Positions 26,425-35,431 are shown, counted from the first letter of the stretch. The stretch: 64,000 nucleotides of DNA from UBA826 sp045564655 (GCA_045564655.1 JBJLGX010000022.1:26081-90080), one strand, 5' to 3'. Notes: a model not told the origin generated them from the letters alone. Translations and numbers: made by a program.

Positions 26425-27576
26425 ATGTTTGTGGCTTCTAAGGATAAGATTTTACCTACAACGGTTATTGGCTCATACCCTAGACCACATTGGTATAAGG
26501 AAAGTTTGAATGGGCGATCATTTAAGGACGCCTTAACAGACCAACTTTTTAGAGAACAATATTTTGATGCTGTATCTTCAACTATTAGTGATCAAACAAG
26601 GGCAGGATTAGATATTGTTACTGATGGAGATTCGAGATTTGATCTCGATGTTGGGGGGAGGTCTTGGTTTTTTTACCCTATTGAAAGACTGAAAGGTATA
26701 GAAGGTAGTGTAACAGGCTCAACTAGATGGAAGGATAGGTTTGGAATATACCCAGGACATATACTTTGGGAAGTTCAAGAAGCTTATCAACCAGCTCGTG
26801 TTGTAGATAAGATAGAGAGGGGATCTCTAGAATATAAGGATGTTTGGAAGGTAGCTCAAAAATTTACTGATAAGCCTGTTAAATTTGGTTCGATTAGCGC
26901 TCAGTGTATTCCTGGAATGCTTGAGAATGAATATTATGATTCTGAACAAGATCTTGTTATGGATTTAGCTGATTGCATAAATCAGGAATTAAGAGAATTA
27001 GATAATGCCGGCTGTCCAGTTATTCAAGTTGAAGAACCTGCAATACATATGGGAGCAACAACTCAAGGTTATGAAACCTTGGAATTTTTAGTTAAGGCTT
27101 TTAATAAAGAGGTTTCTGGTATTAAAACTGAAGTTTGGGCTCATACATGTTGGGGTAACCCCAACCAGCAATCAATGCACTGGAATAGACCTTCTTATAG
27201 AGATTCATTAGAATATTTATGGCAACTTGATGCCGATGTAATTACTTTTGAGTGTGCTAGTTCTAAGGGTGCTGAAATATCAATATTATCTGATATCCCA
27301 AAAGATAAAAAATTAGCGATTGGCGTTGTAAGTCATACCAATACAAATGTTGAACCACCTGGGGTAGTTGCTGAAGTTATCCGTAAAGCTTTAAAAATAG
27401 TTCCCCCTGAAAGATTAATCATTTCATCAGATTGTGGATTTGGAAGAGAAGGCCTTTCAAGAAGAATAGCTTTTTATAAATGCGTATCTATAGTTATGGG
27501 GACGAATATTGTAAGAAAAGAGCTTGGTTTACCTGAGGTAGATATCCCTGCAGCTAATGAGAACTTATATTTTTAA
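26425..27576 (+). CDS. Cobalamin-independent methionine synthase-like (MetE C-terminal/core-MetE) protein
   Basis: A 383-residue protein matching only the C-terminal catalytic barrel of MetE. The zinc ligands are visible: His240 and Cys242 in 'WAHTCWGN', probably Glu276 ('ITFECASS') and Cys337 ('SSDCGFGREGLS'). The N-terminal 'PTTVIGSYPRPHWY' is typical of this subfamily. Full MetE is about 750 residues. Short 'core-MetE' proteins are known to take methyl groups from corrinoid donors rather than folate, so a methionine-synthase role is plausible; a related methyl or CoM transferase is the alternative. It has its own promoter region and ends against a convergent GNAT gene. Confidence 0.85.
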   Translation: MFVASKDKILPTTVIGSYPRPHWYKESLNGRSFKDALTDQLFREQYFDAVSSTISDQTRAGLDIVTDGDSRFDLDVGGRSWFFYPIERLKGIEGSVTGSTRWKDRFGIYPGHILWEVQEAYQPARVVDKIERGSLEYKDVWKVAQKFTDKPVKFGSISAQCIPGMLENEYYDSEQDLVMDLADCINQELRELDNAGCPVIQVEEPAIHMGATTQGYETLEFLVKAFNKEVSGIKTEVWAHTCWGNPNQQSMHWNRPSYRDSLEYLWQLDADVITFECASSKGAEISILSDIPKDKKLAIGVVSHTNTNVEPPGVVAEVIRKALKIVPPERLIISSDCGFGREGLSRRIAFYKCVSIVMGTNIVRKELGLPEVDIPAANENLYF

Positions 27577-28133
27577 ATTGAATTATTTTCAAATTCTGTC
27601 GATAACATTCCCATAATAATAGAGTCATGCCTTACCCCGTCATGGGGACGACTTTTTCTAAGGGTTCCTTCATGAACAAAACCGATATGTTCAAACAGAC
27701 TTTTAGCTGCTTCGTTATAGTCAGGGATATCAGCCCACACTCGAAATAAACCATAAGAATTAAATGAAATATCTAATGTGGCTCTTAATGTTGCGGTTCC
27801 GTAACCTTTATGCCAATGATCTTTGTCACCAATAAGTATAGATATTTGAGCATCACCTAGAGATTCTTCAATAGTTATGTGAATTTCTCCAATATGTTCA
27901 TTAGTTTCAGTATATATGGAAAAAATTCTATGTTCTGGATTTTCAAATATGGAATCCCATTCTTCTATACTGAGGCTATCTACTTTTTCTGGATGGTATC
28001 CTAAATGAGCAGGGTCACCATATGAATATCTTCCAAACCAACTTTCAGCTATAGATTCATTAGATAACCAAGCAGTTATTCTTTTAACATCATCTCTAGT
28101 AACATGTTGTAATAGTATTTTTTGATCTGTCAT
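27573..28133 (-). CDS. GNAT-family N-acetyltransferase
   Basis: A 186-residue acetyltransferase of the RimJ/RimL (acetyltransf_3) type. The acetyl-CoA region is seen in 'ISILIGDKDHWHKGYGTATLRATLDISF' with the Q/RxxGxG/A-like 'HKGYGTA', followed by 'LFRVWADIPDYNEAAKSLFEHIGFVHEGTLRKS'. Substrates in this branch include protein N-termini, polyamines and antibiotics; none can be chosen here. It converges on and overlaps the MetE-like gene by four bases. Confidence 0.9.
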   Translation of the reverse strand: MTDQKILLQHVTRDDVKRITAWLSNESIAESWFGRYSYGDPAHLGYHPEKVDSLSIEEWDSIFENPEHRIFSIYTETNEHIGEIHITIEESLGDAQISILIGDKDHWHKGYGTATLRATLDISFNSYGLFRVWADIPDYNEAAKSLFEHIGFVHEGTLRKSRPHDGVRHDSIIMGMLSTEFENNSI

Positions 28134-28278
28134 TTGAACCTTCCAATAAGATATCCTAATCCTTATGGTTTTTTGATATTATCATTATTGTGAATAGAAG
28201 GTCATTAGTCAATAAAGGCTCACATGATTATATTAATGTTAATTTAACATAAATGAATTAATTCAATAAGGAATAGAG

Positions 28279-29349
28279 ATGTTAGAGAGATTATCTTCCC
28301 TTGAGGATAGATATGAGGAATTGAATAAACTACTTTCAGATCCTGAGATAGTAACTGACTACATGCAGATCGAGAAATATGCTAAGGAACAATCTGCTAT
28401 TAGAGAAGTGGTTGAACTTGCTAGGAGTTATAGAAAAACATTAGAAGATTTAGAAGAAATTTCTCAGATGATTAAAAGCGAAAATGATTCTGACCTTATT
28501 GCAATGGCGAAAACTGAACAGTTAGATTTAGAGAAAAAAAAAGTTATTGCTGAAGAAAATTTAAAAATGGCACTAATACCCCAAGACCCAAATGATGAAA
28601 GAAATGTCATTATGGAAATTAGAGCAGGAACAGGGGGAGAAGAGGCGGGGTTGTTTGCGTCTGATTTGTATAGGATGTATTCACGTTTTGCGCAGCGGGT
28701 TAATTGGAAATTAGAAGTAATTAATTCTAATACTACTGGCATTGGGGGTCTTAAAGAAATTACATTTCAAGTTAATGGAGATATGGCTTACAGTCAACTC
28801 AAACACGAAAGTGGTGTCCATAGAGTTCAGCGAGTTCCAGCTACAGAATCAAGTGGCAGAATACACACTTCTGCTGTAACCGTTGCGGTTTTACCTGAGG
28901 CTGAAGAAGTTGATGTTCAGATTAATCCTGATGAGATTCAAATTGATATTTATCATGCTAGTGGACATGGAGGCCAGAACGTTCAAAAAGTTGCCACAGC
29001 TGTGCGGATAACACATATCCCTACTGGACTTGTGACAACATGCCAAGATGAAAGATCTCAATATAAAAATAAAGAAAAAGCTTTATCTGTTTTAAGGTCT
29101 AGATTGTTAGCATCTGAATTAGAGAAGCAACAAAAGGAAATTACTGATGAAAGAAGATCTCAAGTTGGTTCAGGAGATCGTTCTGAAAGGGTCAGGACAT
29201 ACAATTTTCCCCAAGGACGAGTCACAGATCATAGAATAGGTTTAACAAGTTATAGCCTAGATCAAATGCTTGATGGTGAAATCAGTGAATTCGTTGAAGC
29301 GTTAGTACATGATGACCAAGCTAGGAAATTAGAAGAAATAGGCTCTTGA
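28279..29349 (+). CDS. prfA: Peptide chain release factor 1
   Basis: RF1 ends translation at UAA and UAG codons. The 356-residue protein has the GGQ catalytic tripeptide at 231-233 ('SGHGGQNVQK') and the codon-reading PAT motif at 187-189 ('RVPATESSGR'), which marks RF1 rather than RF2 (SPF). The length is normal. It is followed by prmC, whose TTG start overlaps its TGA stop, the usual prfA-prmC arrangement, so the methylase that modifies the GGQ glutamine is made from the same transcript. Confidence 0.97.
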   Translation: MLERLSSLEDRYEELNKLLSDPEIVTDYMQIEKYAKEQSAIREVVELARSYRKTLEDLEEISQMIKSENDSDLIAMAKTEQLDLEKKKVIAEENLKMALIPQDPNDERNVIMEIRAGTGGEEAGLFASDLYRMYSRFAQRVNWKLEVINSNTTGIGGLKEITFQVNGDMAYSQLKHESGVHRVQRVPATESSGRIHTSAVTVAVLPEAEEVDVQINPDEIQIDIYHASGHGGQNVQKVATAVRITHIPTGLVTTCQDERSQYKNKEKALSVLRSRLLASELEKQQKEITDERRSQVGSGDRSERVRTYNFPQGRVTDHRIGLTSYSLDQMLDGEISEFVEALVHDDQARKLEEIGS

Positions 29350-30230
29350 AAATAAAAGAAATTTTATACGAGACTTCAAAACAATTAGAAAAATTTGGTA
29401 TTTTAGATTTTGATTTAGAGGCTGAAGTTCTGGTTAGATATATCCTCAAAATTGACAGGGAAACGATATTTCAAGACTTGAATAAGAACTTGCAAGAGAT
29501 CCAAAAGAAATCAATATATGCAGTTACAGAAAAACGTTTAAAAGGATATCCTCTTTCATATATTACAGGGCAACGTGAATTTTATGGAATTGAAATAGGA
29601 GTCAAAGAGGGGGTTTTAATACCTAGGCAAGAAACAGAATTATTGATTGAAACAGCAATTAATATTGCTAATAATCTCGAAAATAAAAACTTAAAGATTG
29701 CCGATATCGGTACAGGTAGCGGGGCAATAGCTATAGCTATTGCAATTAATATACCAAATTCTTTAGTTTATGCTTCTGATATTAGTAAGGAAGCACTTTG
29801 TGTTGCAGATGAGAATGTAAAAAAATATTCGTTAGGGAATAGAATTTTATTAAATCAGGGTGATTTACTAGAAAATATATTAGATAAGGTAGACATTATT
29901 TTATCCAATCCCCCCTATATTCCTACTGCTCAGTTATGTGATTTGTCACAAGAAGTTTTGGCTGAACCTAGAATTGCTTTAGATGGAGGCTCAAATGGAC
30001 TTAAGGTTATTTCTAAGCTTTTTAAAGAAGCGGTTGATAAATTATCAGATTCAGGATTTATGATTATTGAAATTACCCCAGAGATATCAACTCAAGTAGC
30101 GTCTTTGGCAAAAAAATACTTTCCAAAAGCTAATATTTTGATTCTGAAAGACCTTATGCATAATAATCGTGCCGTTTTAATAAATAGATCTATTGCTAAT
30201 TTTGCTGAATATCACTCTAGGCCTAATTGA
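29346..30230 (+). CDS. prmC: Release factor glutamine methyltransferase
   Basis: PrmC methylates the glutamine of the GGQ motif in release factors using S-adenosylmethionine. In 294 residues it shows the SAM site 'IADIGTGSGAIAIA' (from about 118) and the catalytic NPPY motif at 188-191 ('LSNPPYIPT'). The N-terminal helical domain ends with 'YPLSYITGQREFYG'. The TTG start at 29346 overlaps the prfA stop (TTGA), implying translational coupling. Its 3' end overlaps the convergent IMPDH-like gene by 19 bases. Confidence 0.95.
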   Translation: MKIKEILYETSKQLEKFGILDFDLEAEVLVRYILKIDRETIFQDLNKNLQEIQKKSIYAVTEKRLKGYPLSYITGQREFYGIEIGVKEGVLIPRQETELLIETAINIANNLENKNLKIADIGTGSGAIAIAIAINIPNSLVYASDISKEALCVADENVKKYSLGNRILLNQGDLLENILDKVDIILSNPPYIPTAQLCDLSQEVLAEPRIALDGGSNGLKVISKLFKEAVDKLSDSGFMIIEITPEISTQVASLAKKYFPKANILILKDLMHNNRAVLINRSIANFAEYHSRPN

Positions 30231-31345
30231 TAATGTTTCCCCTCTGTTTTTATAGATGGGGCTACTACTATTTCAGCATTATGCATTTCTTTAATATTCG
30301 TTGCTCCAACCATTCCCATACACGCCTTAAGAGCTCCTATGAGATTTTGTGTTCCATTTGATACTGAAGATGGACCATGGAATAGTTGCTTTAAAGTTCC
30401 CTTTGTTCCTACTTTTACTCTAGTTCCTCTAGGTAGTGCAGGGTGAGGGCTTGCCATACCCCAATTAACGCCGTTTGCGGGAGCTTCTTCTGATTGTGCT
30501 AGTGGGGTGCCTATCATAACAGCATCTGCCCCACTTGCAATTGATTTGCAGAGTTCTCCACCTGTTCTTATTCCACCATCAGTTATGATGGGAATATATT
30601 TTCCGGTCCGATTGTAGAATTCATCTCTTGCCTGTGCACAGTCCATAGTTGCAGTTACTTGAGGTACCCCTACACCGGTAACCTCCCTAGTTGTACAGGC
30701 AGCACCGGGACCAACTCCTACCAGAATTCCATGAATGCCAGTCTCCATTATTTCTAAGGCAACATCGTAACCTACACAGTTTCCTACCAATATAGGTACA
30801 TCCACTAATTCTAGTAGTTCAGGGAATTTTAATCCTTGTAAACTACGAGATGAGTGACGAGCCGTTGTAACTGTAGATTGAACTACTAGCATGTCAGCTC
30901 CAGCCTCAACTGCAATGGGGCCTAATTTTTTTGTAAGTGCAGGTGTAACTGAAACAGCACAATAAGCCCCAGTAGACTTTATTTCCCGTACTCTTTTTTC
31001 TATTAGCTCGTTATTTATAGGTTTTGAATAGATTTTTTGCATTGTTTTTGTAACATCGTTAGGAGAAGACGCAGAAATTTCGTCAATAGCATCTTGGGGG
31101 TTATCATATCTAGTCTGTACTCCCTCTAGGTTCATTACACTCATCGCGCCTTGTCTATGCATCTCACCGGCAAATTGAGGGCTTGCTACAGCATCCATAG
31201 CTGAACCCAATATTGGAATATTGATAGTTACATCTCCTAGAGAAAATGAGGTGTCTGTCATGTCGGGGTTTATTGTCATAGCTCCAGGAACAATCGCAAC
31301 TTCATCAAATCCGTAAACTCTTCTTAATTCTCTAAAGTTAGTCAT
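30212..31345 (-). CDS. GuaB3-family IMP dehydrogenase-related protein
   Basis: A 377-residue TIM-barrel protein of the IMPDH/GMP reductase superfamily, closest to the GuaB3 type known from Actinobacteria, Cyanobacteria and Chloroflexi. It lacks the CBS pair of ordinary IMPDH. It has 'ILGSAMDAVASPQFA' near the start, the phosphate-binding 'GILVGVGPGAACTTREVTG' with the catalytic cysteine, 'ITDGGIRTGGELCKSIASGADAVMIG' and 'KGTLKQLFHGPSSVSNG'. It probably interconverts purine nucleotides, as IMPDH or GMP reductase; the direction cannot be settled by eye. Confidence 0.9.
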   Translation of the reverse strand: MTNFRELRRVYGFDEVAIVPGAMTINPDMTDTSFSLGDVTINIPILGSAMDAVASPQFAGEMHRQGAMSVMNLEGVQTRYDNPQDAIDEISASSPNDVTKTMQKIYSKPINNELIEKRVREIKSTGAYCAVSVTPALTKKLGPIAVEAGADMLVVQSTVTTARHSSRSLQGLKFPELLELVDVPILVGNCVGYDVALEIMETGIHGILVGVGPGAACTTREVTGVGVPQVTATMDCAQARDEFYNRTGKYIPIITDGGIRTGGELCKSIASGADAVMIGTPLAQSEEAPANGVNWGMASPHPALPRGTRVKVGTKGTLKQLFHGPSSVSNGTQNLIGALKACMGMVGATNIKEMHNAEIVVAPSIKTEGKHYQLGLE

Positions 31346-31423
31346 ATAAGAACCTCCGAATGTGAAGCCATTTTAGTATCAATTTGATATCAATATGTAA
31401 TTCAAATCAAATATATTAGGTAC

Positions 31424-31455
31424 TTGATGATATGGATGTGCGTTTATAGTGTCAA
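31424..31455 (+). repeat. Direct repeat copy 1, left of the PfkB gene
   Basis: A 32-base stretch (starting TTGATGATATGGATGTGC and ending GTCAA) matches 27 of 32 positions of the copy at 32484-32515, in the same orientation. A weaker similarity extends leftward to ATCAAAT in both. It lies between the GuaB3-type gene and the PfkB gene. The function is unknown. Confidence 0.6.
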
Positions 31456-31532
31456 CAGTATGAATTGCTTTTTATTTAAGATTATTTTATCAATCTAGCT
31501 GTAAATCGACTATTTTATATCTGGGTTACAGA

Positions 31533-32345
31533 CTAGATTATAAATACTTCAGAATTTACACTTTTTATTCCTGGGTACTTAGTACTTTTTGCAGCAATTT
31601 TATTTGCTATATTTCCCGAGTAAATTATTTTTTTTGTTTTATAAAATTCTAATGAAAAAACAGAAGCAAATATGTCGCCGGCCCCTATAGTGTTTATTGC
31701 TTGTGTAGGAAAAGGAGAAATATCAATAATTTTATCTTTAATATATATTTTGGCTCCATTTTTGCCCTGAGTAACCACTAATATTTTTGCTAAATTCTTT
31801 AAATGTTCCATGGGTATTTTACTGTTTGATATTTCTTCTTCAGAAAAAAAAACGATATTGAAAAATGGTAAATTGCTTAACATTGAATAATCAAAACTGA
31901 CATTTTTATTTTCCAATTTTCTTATCCAGCCTTGAGGCATTCCTACGAAAAAAGAGTTTTTATATTTATTCATTAATTCCTCAGTTTTTTTAATAGAAAA
32001 CTCATTTAAAACAGGTGCAATAAAAATCAAATCAGGAACCCTTTCCAAGTTGATGTTGGTTAGATCAATCAGATTGCTTGAAGAAATAACCATCATTTTT
32101 CGATTATCAGAAGAAATAGAAAAATCAAACTTGTTAGTTTTATCACTTTTGATATTAATAACACGGCTAGTTTTAGGGAAGTTAGTATAAGAAAAATCTT
32201 TTCCGAAGCTTGTTACTGCCGTAATGTTGTGTTGCCCTAACTGGTATAAAGAATTAGTTATATACGTAACTGGCCCTCCAGGGCTAAAATAGTCACCATC
32301 AATGTAATCTACGGTTGGGTTGCCAATAATTAAAATATCAGTCAT
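31533..32345 (-). CDS. PfkB-family carbohydrate/nucleoside kinase
   Basis: A 270-residue ribokinase-like kinase, somewhat short for the family (about 300). It has 'LIIGNPTVDYIDG' at the N-terminus, 'FSPGGPVTYITNSLYQLG' for the sugar-binding GG region and the ATP/anion-hole signature 'NTIGAGDIFAS' with the catalytic Asp. The middle is Lys/Asn-rich and AT-rich compared with neighbours. It stands alone and is flanked on both sides by imperfect copies of a 32-base direct repeat. The substrate is unknown. Confidence 0.85.
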   Translation of the reverse strand: MTDILIIGNPTVDYIDGDYFSPGGPVTYITNSLYQLGQHNITAVTSFGKDFSYTNFPKTSRVINIKSDKTNKFDFSISSDNRKMMVISSSNLIDLTNINLERVPDLIFIAPVLNEFSIKKTEELMNKYKNSFFVGMPQGWIRKLENKNVSFDYSMLSNLPFFNIVFFSEEEISNSKIPMEHLKNLAKILVVTQGKNGAKIYIKDKIIDISPFPTQAINTIGAGDIFASVFSLEFYKTKKIIYSGNIANKIAAKSTKYPGIKSVNSEVFII

Positions 32346-32483
32346 GTATTTGTTTGCTGAAACCTTATATATACATATTTTTATTTAAACAAATTAATAA
32401 GTTCACTTGATTTTTAGGAGTTGGAACAATTCTTTTTGTAGTAAGTCTGAATTCTAAGCAATCAAATGATCATGTACGATTTA

Positions 32484-32515
32484 TTGATGATATGGACGTG
32501 CTTATATGCTGTCAA
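32484..32515 (+). repeat. Direct repeat copy 2, right of the PfkB gene
   Basis: The partner of the repeat at 31424-31455 (27 of 32 positions identical, same orientation), 1,060 bases away, so the two copies bracket the PfkB gene. It lies 49-80 bases before the queG start and so could contain promoter sequence for that gene. An insertion by recombination or a duplicated regulatory region are both possible. Confidence 0.6.
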
Positions 32516-32563
32516 TAATATTATCCATTTCATTAAAATCACGTTAGAATCATAAAGATTATT

Positions 32564-33709
32564 ATGAATACTGAAATTGTAAAAAATTTAGCAAAAGATA
32601 TAGGGTTTGATATCGTTAAGATAACAAATGCGGATTCATTTGTTGAAGATGAAAAAGCTGCATTAAAAAGATTTAATGATGGCCATATAAATGATTATCC
32701 TTGGTACGATAAAGATAGGATAAAACTTATGAATAGACCTGCCTTGTTATTGGAAGGTGCTAAATCCGTCATATCCCTTGGGGCTAGTTATTTAAATCCC
32801 GATACATCTGATGATGAATCTGGTAAATTACGCGGTAAAATTGCAAAGTACGCTTTGGGCGATGATTATCATAAAGTCTTAAAGAAACGTCTTAAACTAT
32901 TTTGTAGTCAGATATCGGGTCATGTAGGGAGAGAAGTTAAGACAAGGATATTTGTTGATGATGGACCAATGAATGATAGGGCAGCAGCTCGGAGATCAGG
33001 ATTGGGTTGGGTAGGGAAAAACACTAATATCATTACGGAAAATTATGGATCTTGGGTATTGTTAGGTCAGGTAATTACAGATTTAGAGTTAAATATTGAT
33101 GAGCCGTTAAAGAAGAATTGCGGTAATTGTGTTCGGTGCATAGATGATTGCCCAACAGGCGCCATTGTAGCTCCATATGTTATAGATAATTCTAAATGTA
33201 TTTCATATTTAACGATTGAACTTAAAGGGGTAATCCCTAGAGATATGAGACCACTACTAGGAGATTGGATTTTTGGATGTGATATCTGCCAAGATATTTG
33301 CCCTGTAAACAGAAAGGCGGAATTTGGGACTACTAGAGAATTTGAAAAACGCCAAGGATTTGAATTCACAGAATTATTACCTGTTTTGGATATGGACCAA
33401 GAGACATTTAGCAAAATTTATAAAAATAGCCCCATAAAGAGAGCTAAATTAAATGGTCTCAAAAGAAATGTATGTGTAGCTTTGGGTAATAGTGGTGATT
33501 CACGTGCTATTGAACCGCTATCTAAAATATTGAAAAATTCTGATTCAGTCCTGAAAATACACGCGGCTTGGGCTTTAGGGCGTATAGGAGGTATGTCGGC
33601 ATATCAAATACTTTTAGAAGAATTAGATAAAGACAACTCTATAGAAGTTAAAGATGAGATTGAAAACTCTTTAGCTGATTTACAGTCAGTAAGTGATAAG
33701 CATAATTAA
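32564..33709 (+). CDS. queG: Epoxyqueuosine reductase
   Basis: QueG reduces epoxyqueuosine to queuosine in tRNA, the last step of Q synthesis, using a corrinoid and two 4Fe-4S clusters. The cluster ligands are Cys186/189/192/196 ('CGNCVRCIDDCP') and Cys212, 239, 242 and 246 ('FGCDICQDICPVN'). Asp134 in 'FVDDGPMNDR' corresponds to the proposed catalytic acid. The C-terminal region has HEAT-like helices ('IHAAWALGRIGG'). Its 381 residues are normal for the family. It is followed nine bases later by an Nmad3-like gene. Confidence 0.95.
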   Translation: MNTEIVKNLAKDIGFDIVKITNADSFVEDEKAALKRFNDGHINDYPWYDKDRIKLMNRPALLLEGAKSVISLGASYLNPDTSDDESGKLRGKIAKYALGDDYHKVLKKRLKLFCSQISGHVGREVKTRIFVDDGPMNDRAAARRSGLGWVGKNTNIITENYGSWVLLGQVITDLELNIDEPLKKNCGNCVRCIDDCPTGAIVAPYVIDNSKCISYLTIELKGVIPRDMRPLLGDWIFGCDICQDICPVNRKAEFGTTREFEKRQGFEFTELLPVLDMDQETFSKIYKNSPIKRAKLNGLKRNVCVALGNSGDSRAIEPLSKILKNSDSVLKIHAAWALGRIGGMSAYQILLEELDKDNSIEVKDEIENSLADLQSVSDKHN

Positions 33710-33718
33710 GGGATTAGT

Positions 33719-34480
33719 GTGGCAGGCAAAATTTTTTTAATAAATGTTGGAAGTAATGCTAATCATTCTTTTTGCAGTCCCATATTTAATGACAGGACAT
33801 TCGAATTTATTCCAATACCCGAAGATATAGAAGTTTCATATCCTCATGGTATTAAATATAGGGATTTGAGATCTTATTACGATCCAGCAAGTAATTTAGA
33901 TTTATATATCCCAGAAAATTTACGAGATGTATCTATGCATAATGATCCGGAGTTTGACACTTTTACTTATGGTGATAATTGTGATGTAAATCCAAGAGCT
34001 TCTGCATTAAGAAAAGTTTCAAGGGGTGATTTTCTAATATTTATTTCTAGGTTACAAAATTGGGTCGAAGGTGCTCCAACTAATATTTTTGGTTTTTATT
34101 TAATAGGCTATATACATGTAGATCAGGTTGCCGAATCTATAGTTAGTAAGTTAGATAAAAGCCTTATGAAAAGATTTTCTGTTAATGCTCATGTGAGAGC
34201 AGCCATGTTTAATGAGAGTATGTGGAATTCATTTTGGCTTTTTTCGGGTTCTTCTTGGTCAAAAAGGTTTTTTAAAGCAGTTCCTGTGACAAAATCTTTT
34301 TGTGATGATGTTTTTAGAAAATCAAATGGTGATAAGTGGGATTGGAAAGAAAATAGGACAGACCTGCAAGTTATTGGTTCATATACTAGGACTTGTAGAC
34401 CTATTTTGAATTCTAATATTGAATCTGACCATAAGAGGATTAATATTTTGTGGGAATGGATATCAAAGTATTCAGAATGA
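33719..34480 (+). CDS. Nmad3-like (nucleotide modification associated domain 3) protein
   Basis: A 253-residue protein that resembles the Nmad3 family, defined by others from phage and bacterial base-modification neighbourhoods. Matching features are the N-terminal 'FLINVGSNANHSFCSPIFNDRTFEFIPIPE', then 'HNDPEFDTFTYGD', 'SALRKVSRGDFLIFIS' and 'GFYLIGYIHV'. It starts with GTG nine bases after queG. The assignment rests on recognised pattern rather than a search, and the biochemical activity of the family is not known. It has no signal peptide. Confidence 0.6.
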   Translation: MAGKIFLINVGSNANHSFCSPIFNDRTFEFIPIPEDIEVSYPHGIKYRDLRSYYDPASNLDLYIPENLRDVSMHNDPEFDTFTYGDNCDVNPRASALRKVSRGDFLIFISRLQNWVEGAPTNIFGFYLIGYIHVDQVAESIVSKLDKSLMKRFSVNAHVRAAMFNESMWNSFWLFSGSSWSKRFFKAVPVTKSFCDDVFRKSNGDKWDWKENRTDLQVIGSYTRTCRPILNSNIESDHKRINILWEWISKYSE

Positions 34481-34513
34481 TAATGTTTAATAAACATGAT
34501 AAACTTCTTGCTA

Positions 34514-34604
34514 CGCCGGGGGAGCTTAGTTATCTAGGCTGAGAGGGTAGAAATACCGACTCCTTTTGATACCTATTTAGATAATGCTAAATAGGGAGTG
34601 CTAA
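34514..34604 (+). promoter_or_regulatory. TPP riboswitch (THI element)
   Basis: The leader contains the conserved thiamine pyrophosphate aptamer elements: GGGGGAGC (34519-34526), CTGAGAG (34539-34545), ATACC (34553-34557) and GATACC...GATAATGC...GGGAG (34569-34597), with a TATTTA/TAAATA helix around GATAATGC. The segment CCGGGGG (34517-34523) can pair with TCTCCGG (34608-34614), allowing two G-U pairs, which may form the closing stem or the expression platform. The downstream ribosome site AAGGTGG (34629-34635) is close enough for translational control. It should repress the ABC-thiD operon when TPP is abundant. Confidence 0.92.
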
Positions 34605-34644
34605 TCTTCTCCGGTATTCATTAAATATAAGGTGGCATTATTAT

Positions 34645-35424
34645 TTGAATACCAATATTCCTGATAATTCATTGGATAGAGTATTTCTTAAAGATGTTAA
34701 TTATTCTTTGGACTCATTAGAAGTTCTTAGAAGTATTAATTTTTCCGTTAATTCTAGAGAAATAGTGTCTATTATCGGCCCTAGTGGATGTGGAAAAAGT
34801 TCGATTTTGAATTTAATTTCTGGGATTCAAAGTCCTAGCTCTGGTCATATTAAGGTTGAAGGTAAAAGTGATCAATCTGATCGACTGAATATGATTTCAT
34901 ATATGCAACAAAAAGACCTATTGCTACCTTGGAGAACAGTTTTAAGTAATGTAATTTTAGGCCTTGAAATCCAAGGTGTTGCGAAAAAAGAAGCTAAGGA
35001 AATCGCAATGGCCCAAATGGAAAAATTTGGTCTTTTAGGTTTTGAAGATAAATATCCTTTTACATTATCTGGTGGAATGAGGCAAAGGGCTGCTTTCTTG
35101 CGGACTATTTTAATGGATAGGCCTGTTTTGTTATTAGATGAACCTTTCAGTTCATTAGACGCGTTAAATCGCATGCAAATGCAAGAATGGGTAATTAAGT
35201 TGTTTGATAACGTGAACAAGACGGTTATTTTTGTTACCCATGATATAGATGAAGCTATTTTCTTGTCAGATAGAATCTATGTCATGTCTCCATCTCCAGG
35301 GCAAATTGTTTCTGTTGAAGATATTAAATTGAAACGACCAAGATCTAGGGAAGTAATGTTAACTTCACACGTTTTAGATATGAAAAACCGTTTATTAAAT
35401 CAACTTTTGCAACCAGTAGTTTAG
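34645..35424 (+). CDS. ABC transporter ATP-binding protein (thiamine-precursor uptake, ThiZ-like)
   Basis: The ATPase subunit of the nitrate/taurine/thiamine-precursor importer class, 259 residues. Walker A 'GPSGCGKSS' is at 45-53, the signature 'LSGGMRQRAA' at 141-150, Walker B 'LLLDEP' at 162-167 and the switch His at 199 ('VTHD'). The TTG start at 34645 lies nine bases after AAGGTGG. Its place directly after a TPP riboswitch and before a permease and an NMT1-like binding protein indicates uptake of a pyrimidine precursor of thiamine. Confidence 0.93.
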   Translation: MNTNIPDNSLDRVFLKDVNYSLDSLEVLRSINFSVNSREIVSIIGPSGCGKSSILNLISGIQSPSSGHIKVEGKSDQSDRLNMISYMQQKDLLLPWRTVLSNVILGLEIQGVAKKEAKEIAMAQMEKFGLLGFEDKYPFTLSGGMRQRAAFLRTILMDRPVLLLDEPFSSLDALNRMQMQEWVIKLFDNVNKTVIFVTHDIDEAIFLSDRIYVMSPSPGQIVSVEDIKLKRPRSREVMLTSHVLDMKNRLLNQLLQPVV

Positions 35425-35431
35425 GAGGGGT

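Noticed and set aside
33719..34480. Prophage or defence island around the Nmad3-like gene
   Set aside because: The neighbours are housekeeping genes (queG, thiamine operon) and no integrase, terminase, nuclease or methylase is present.
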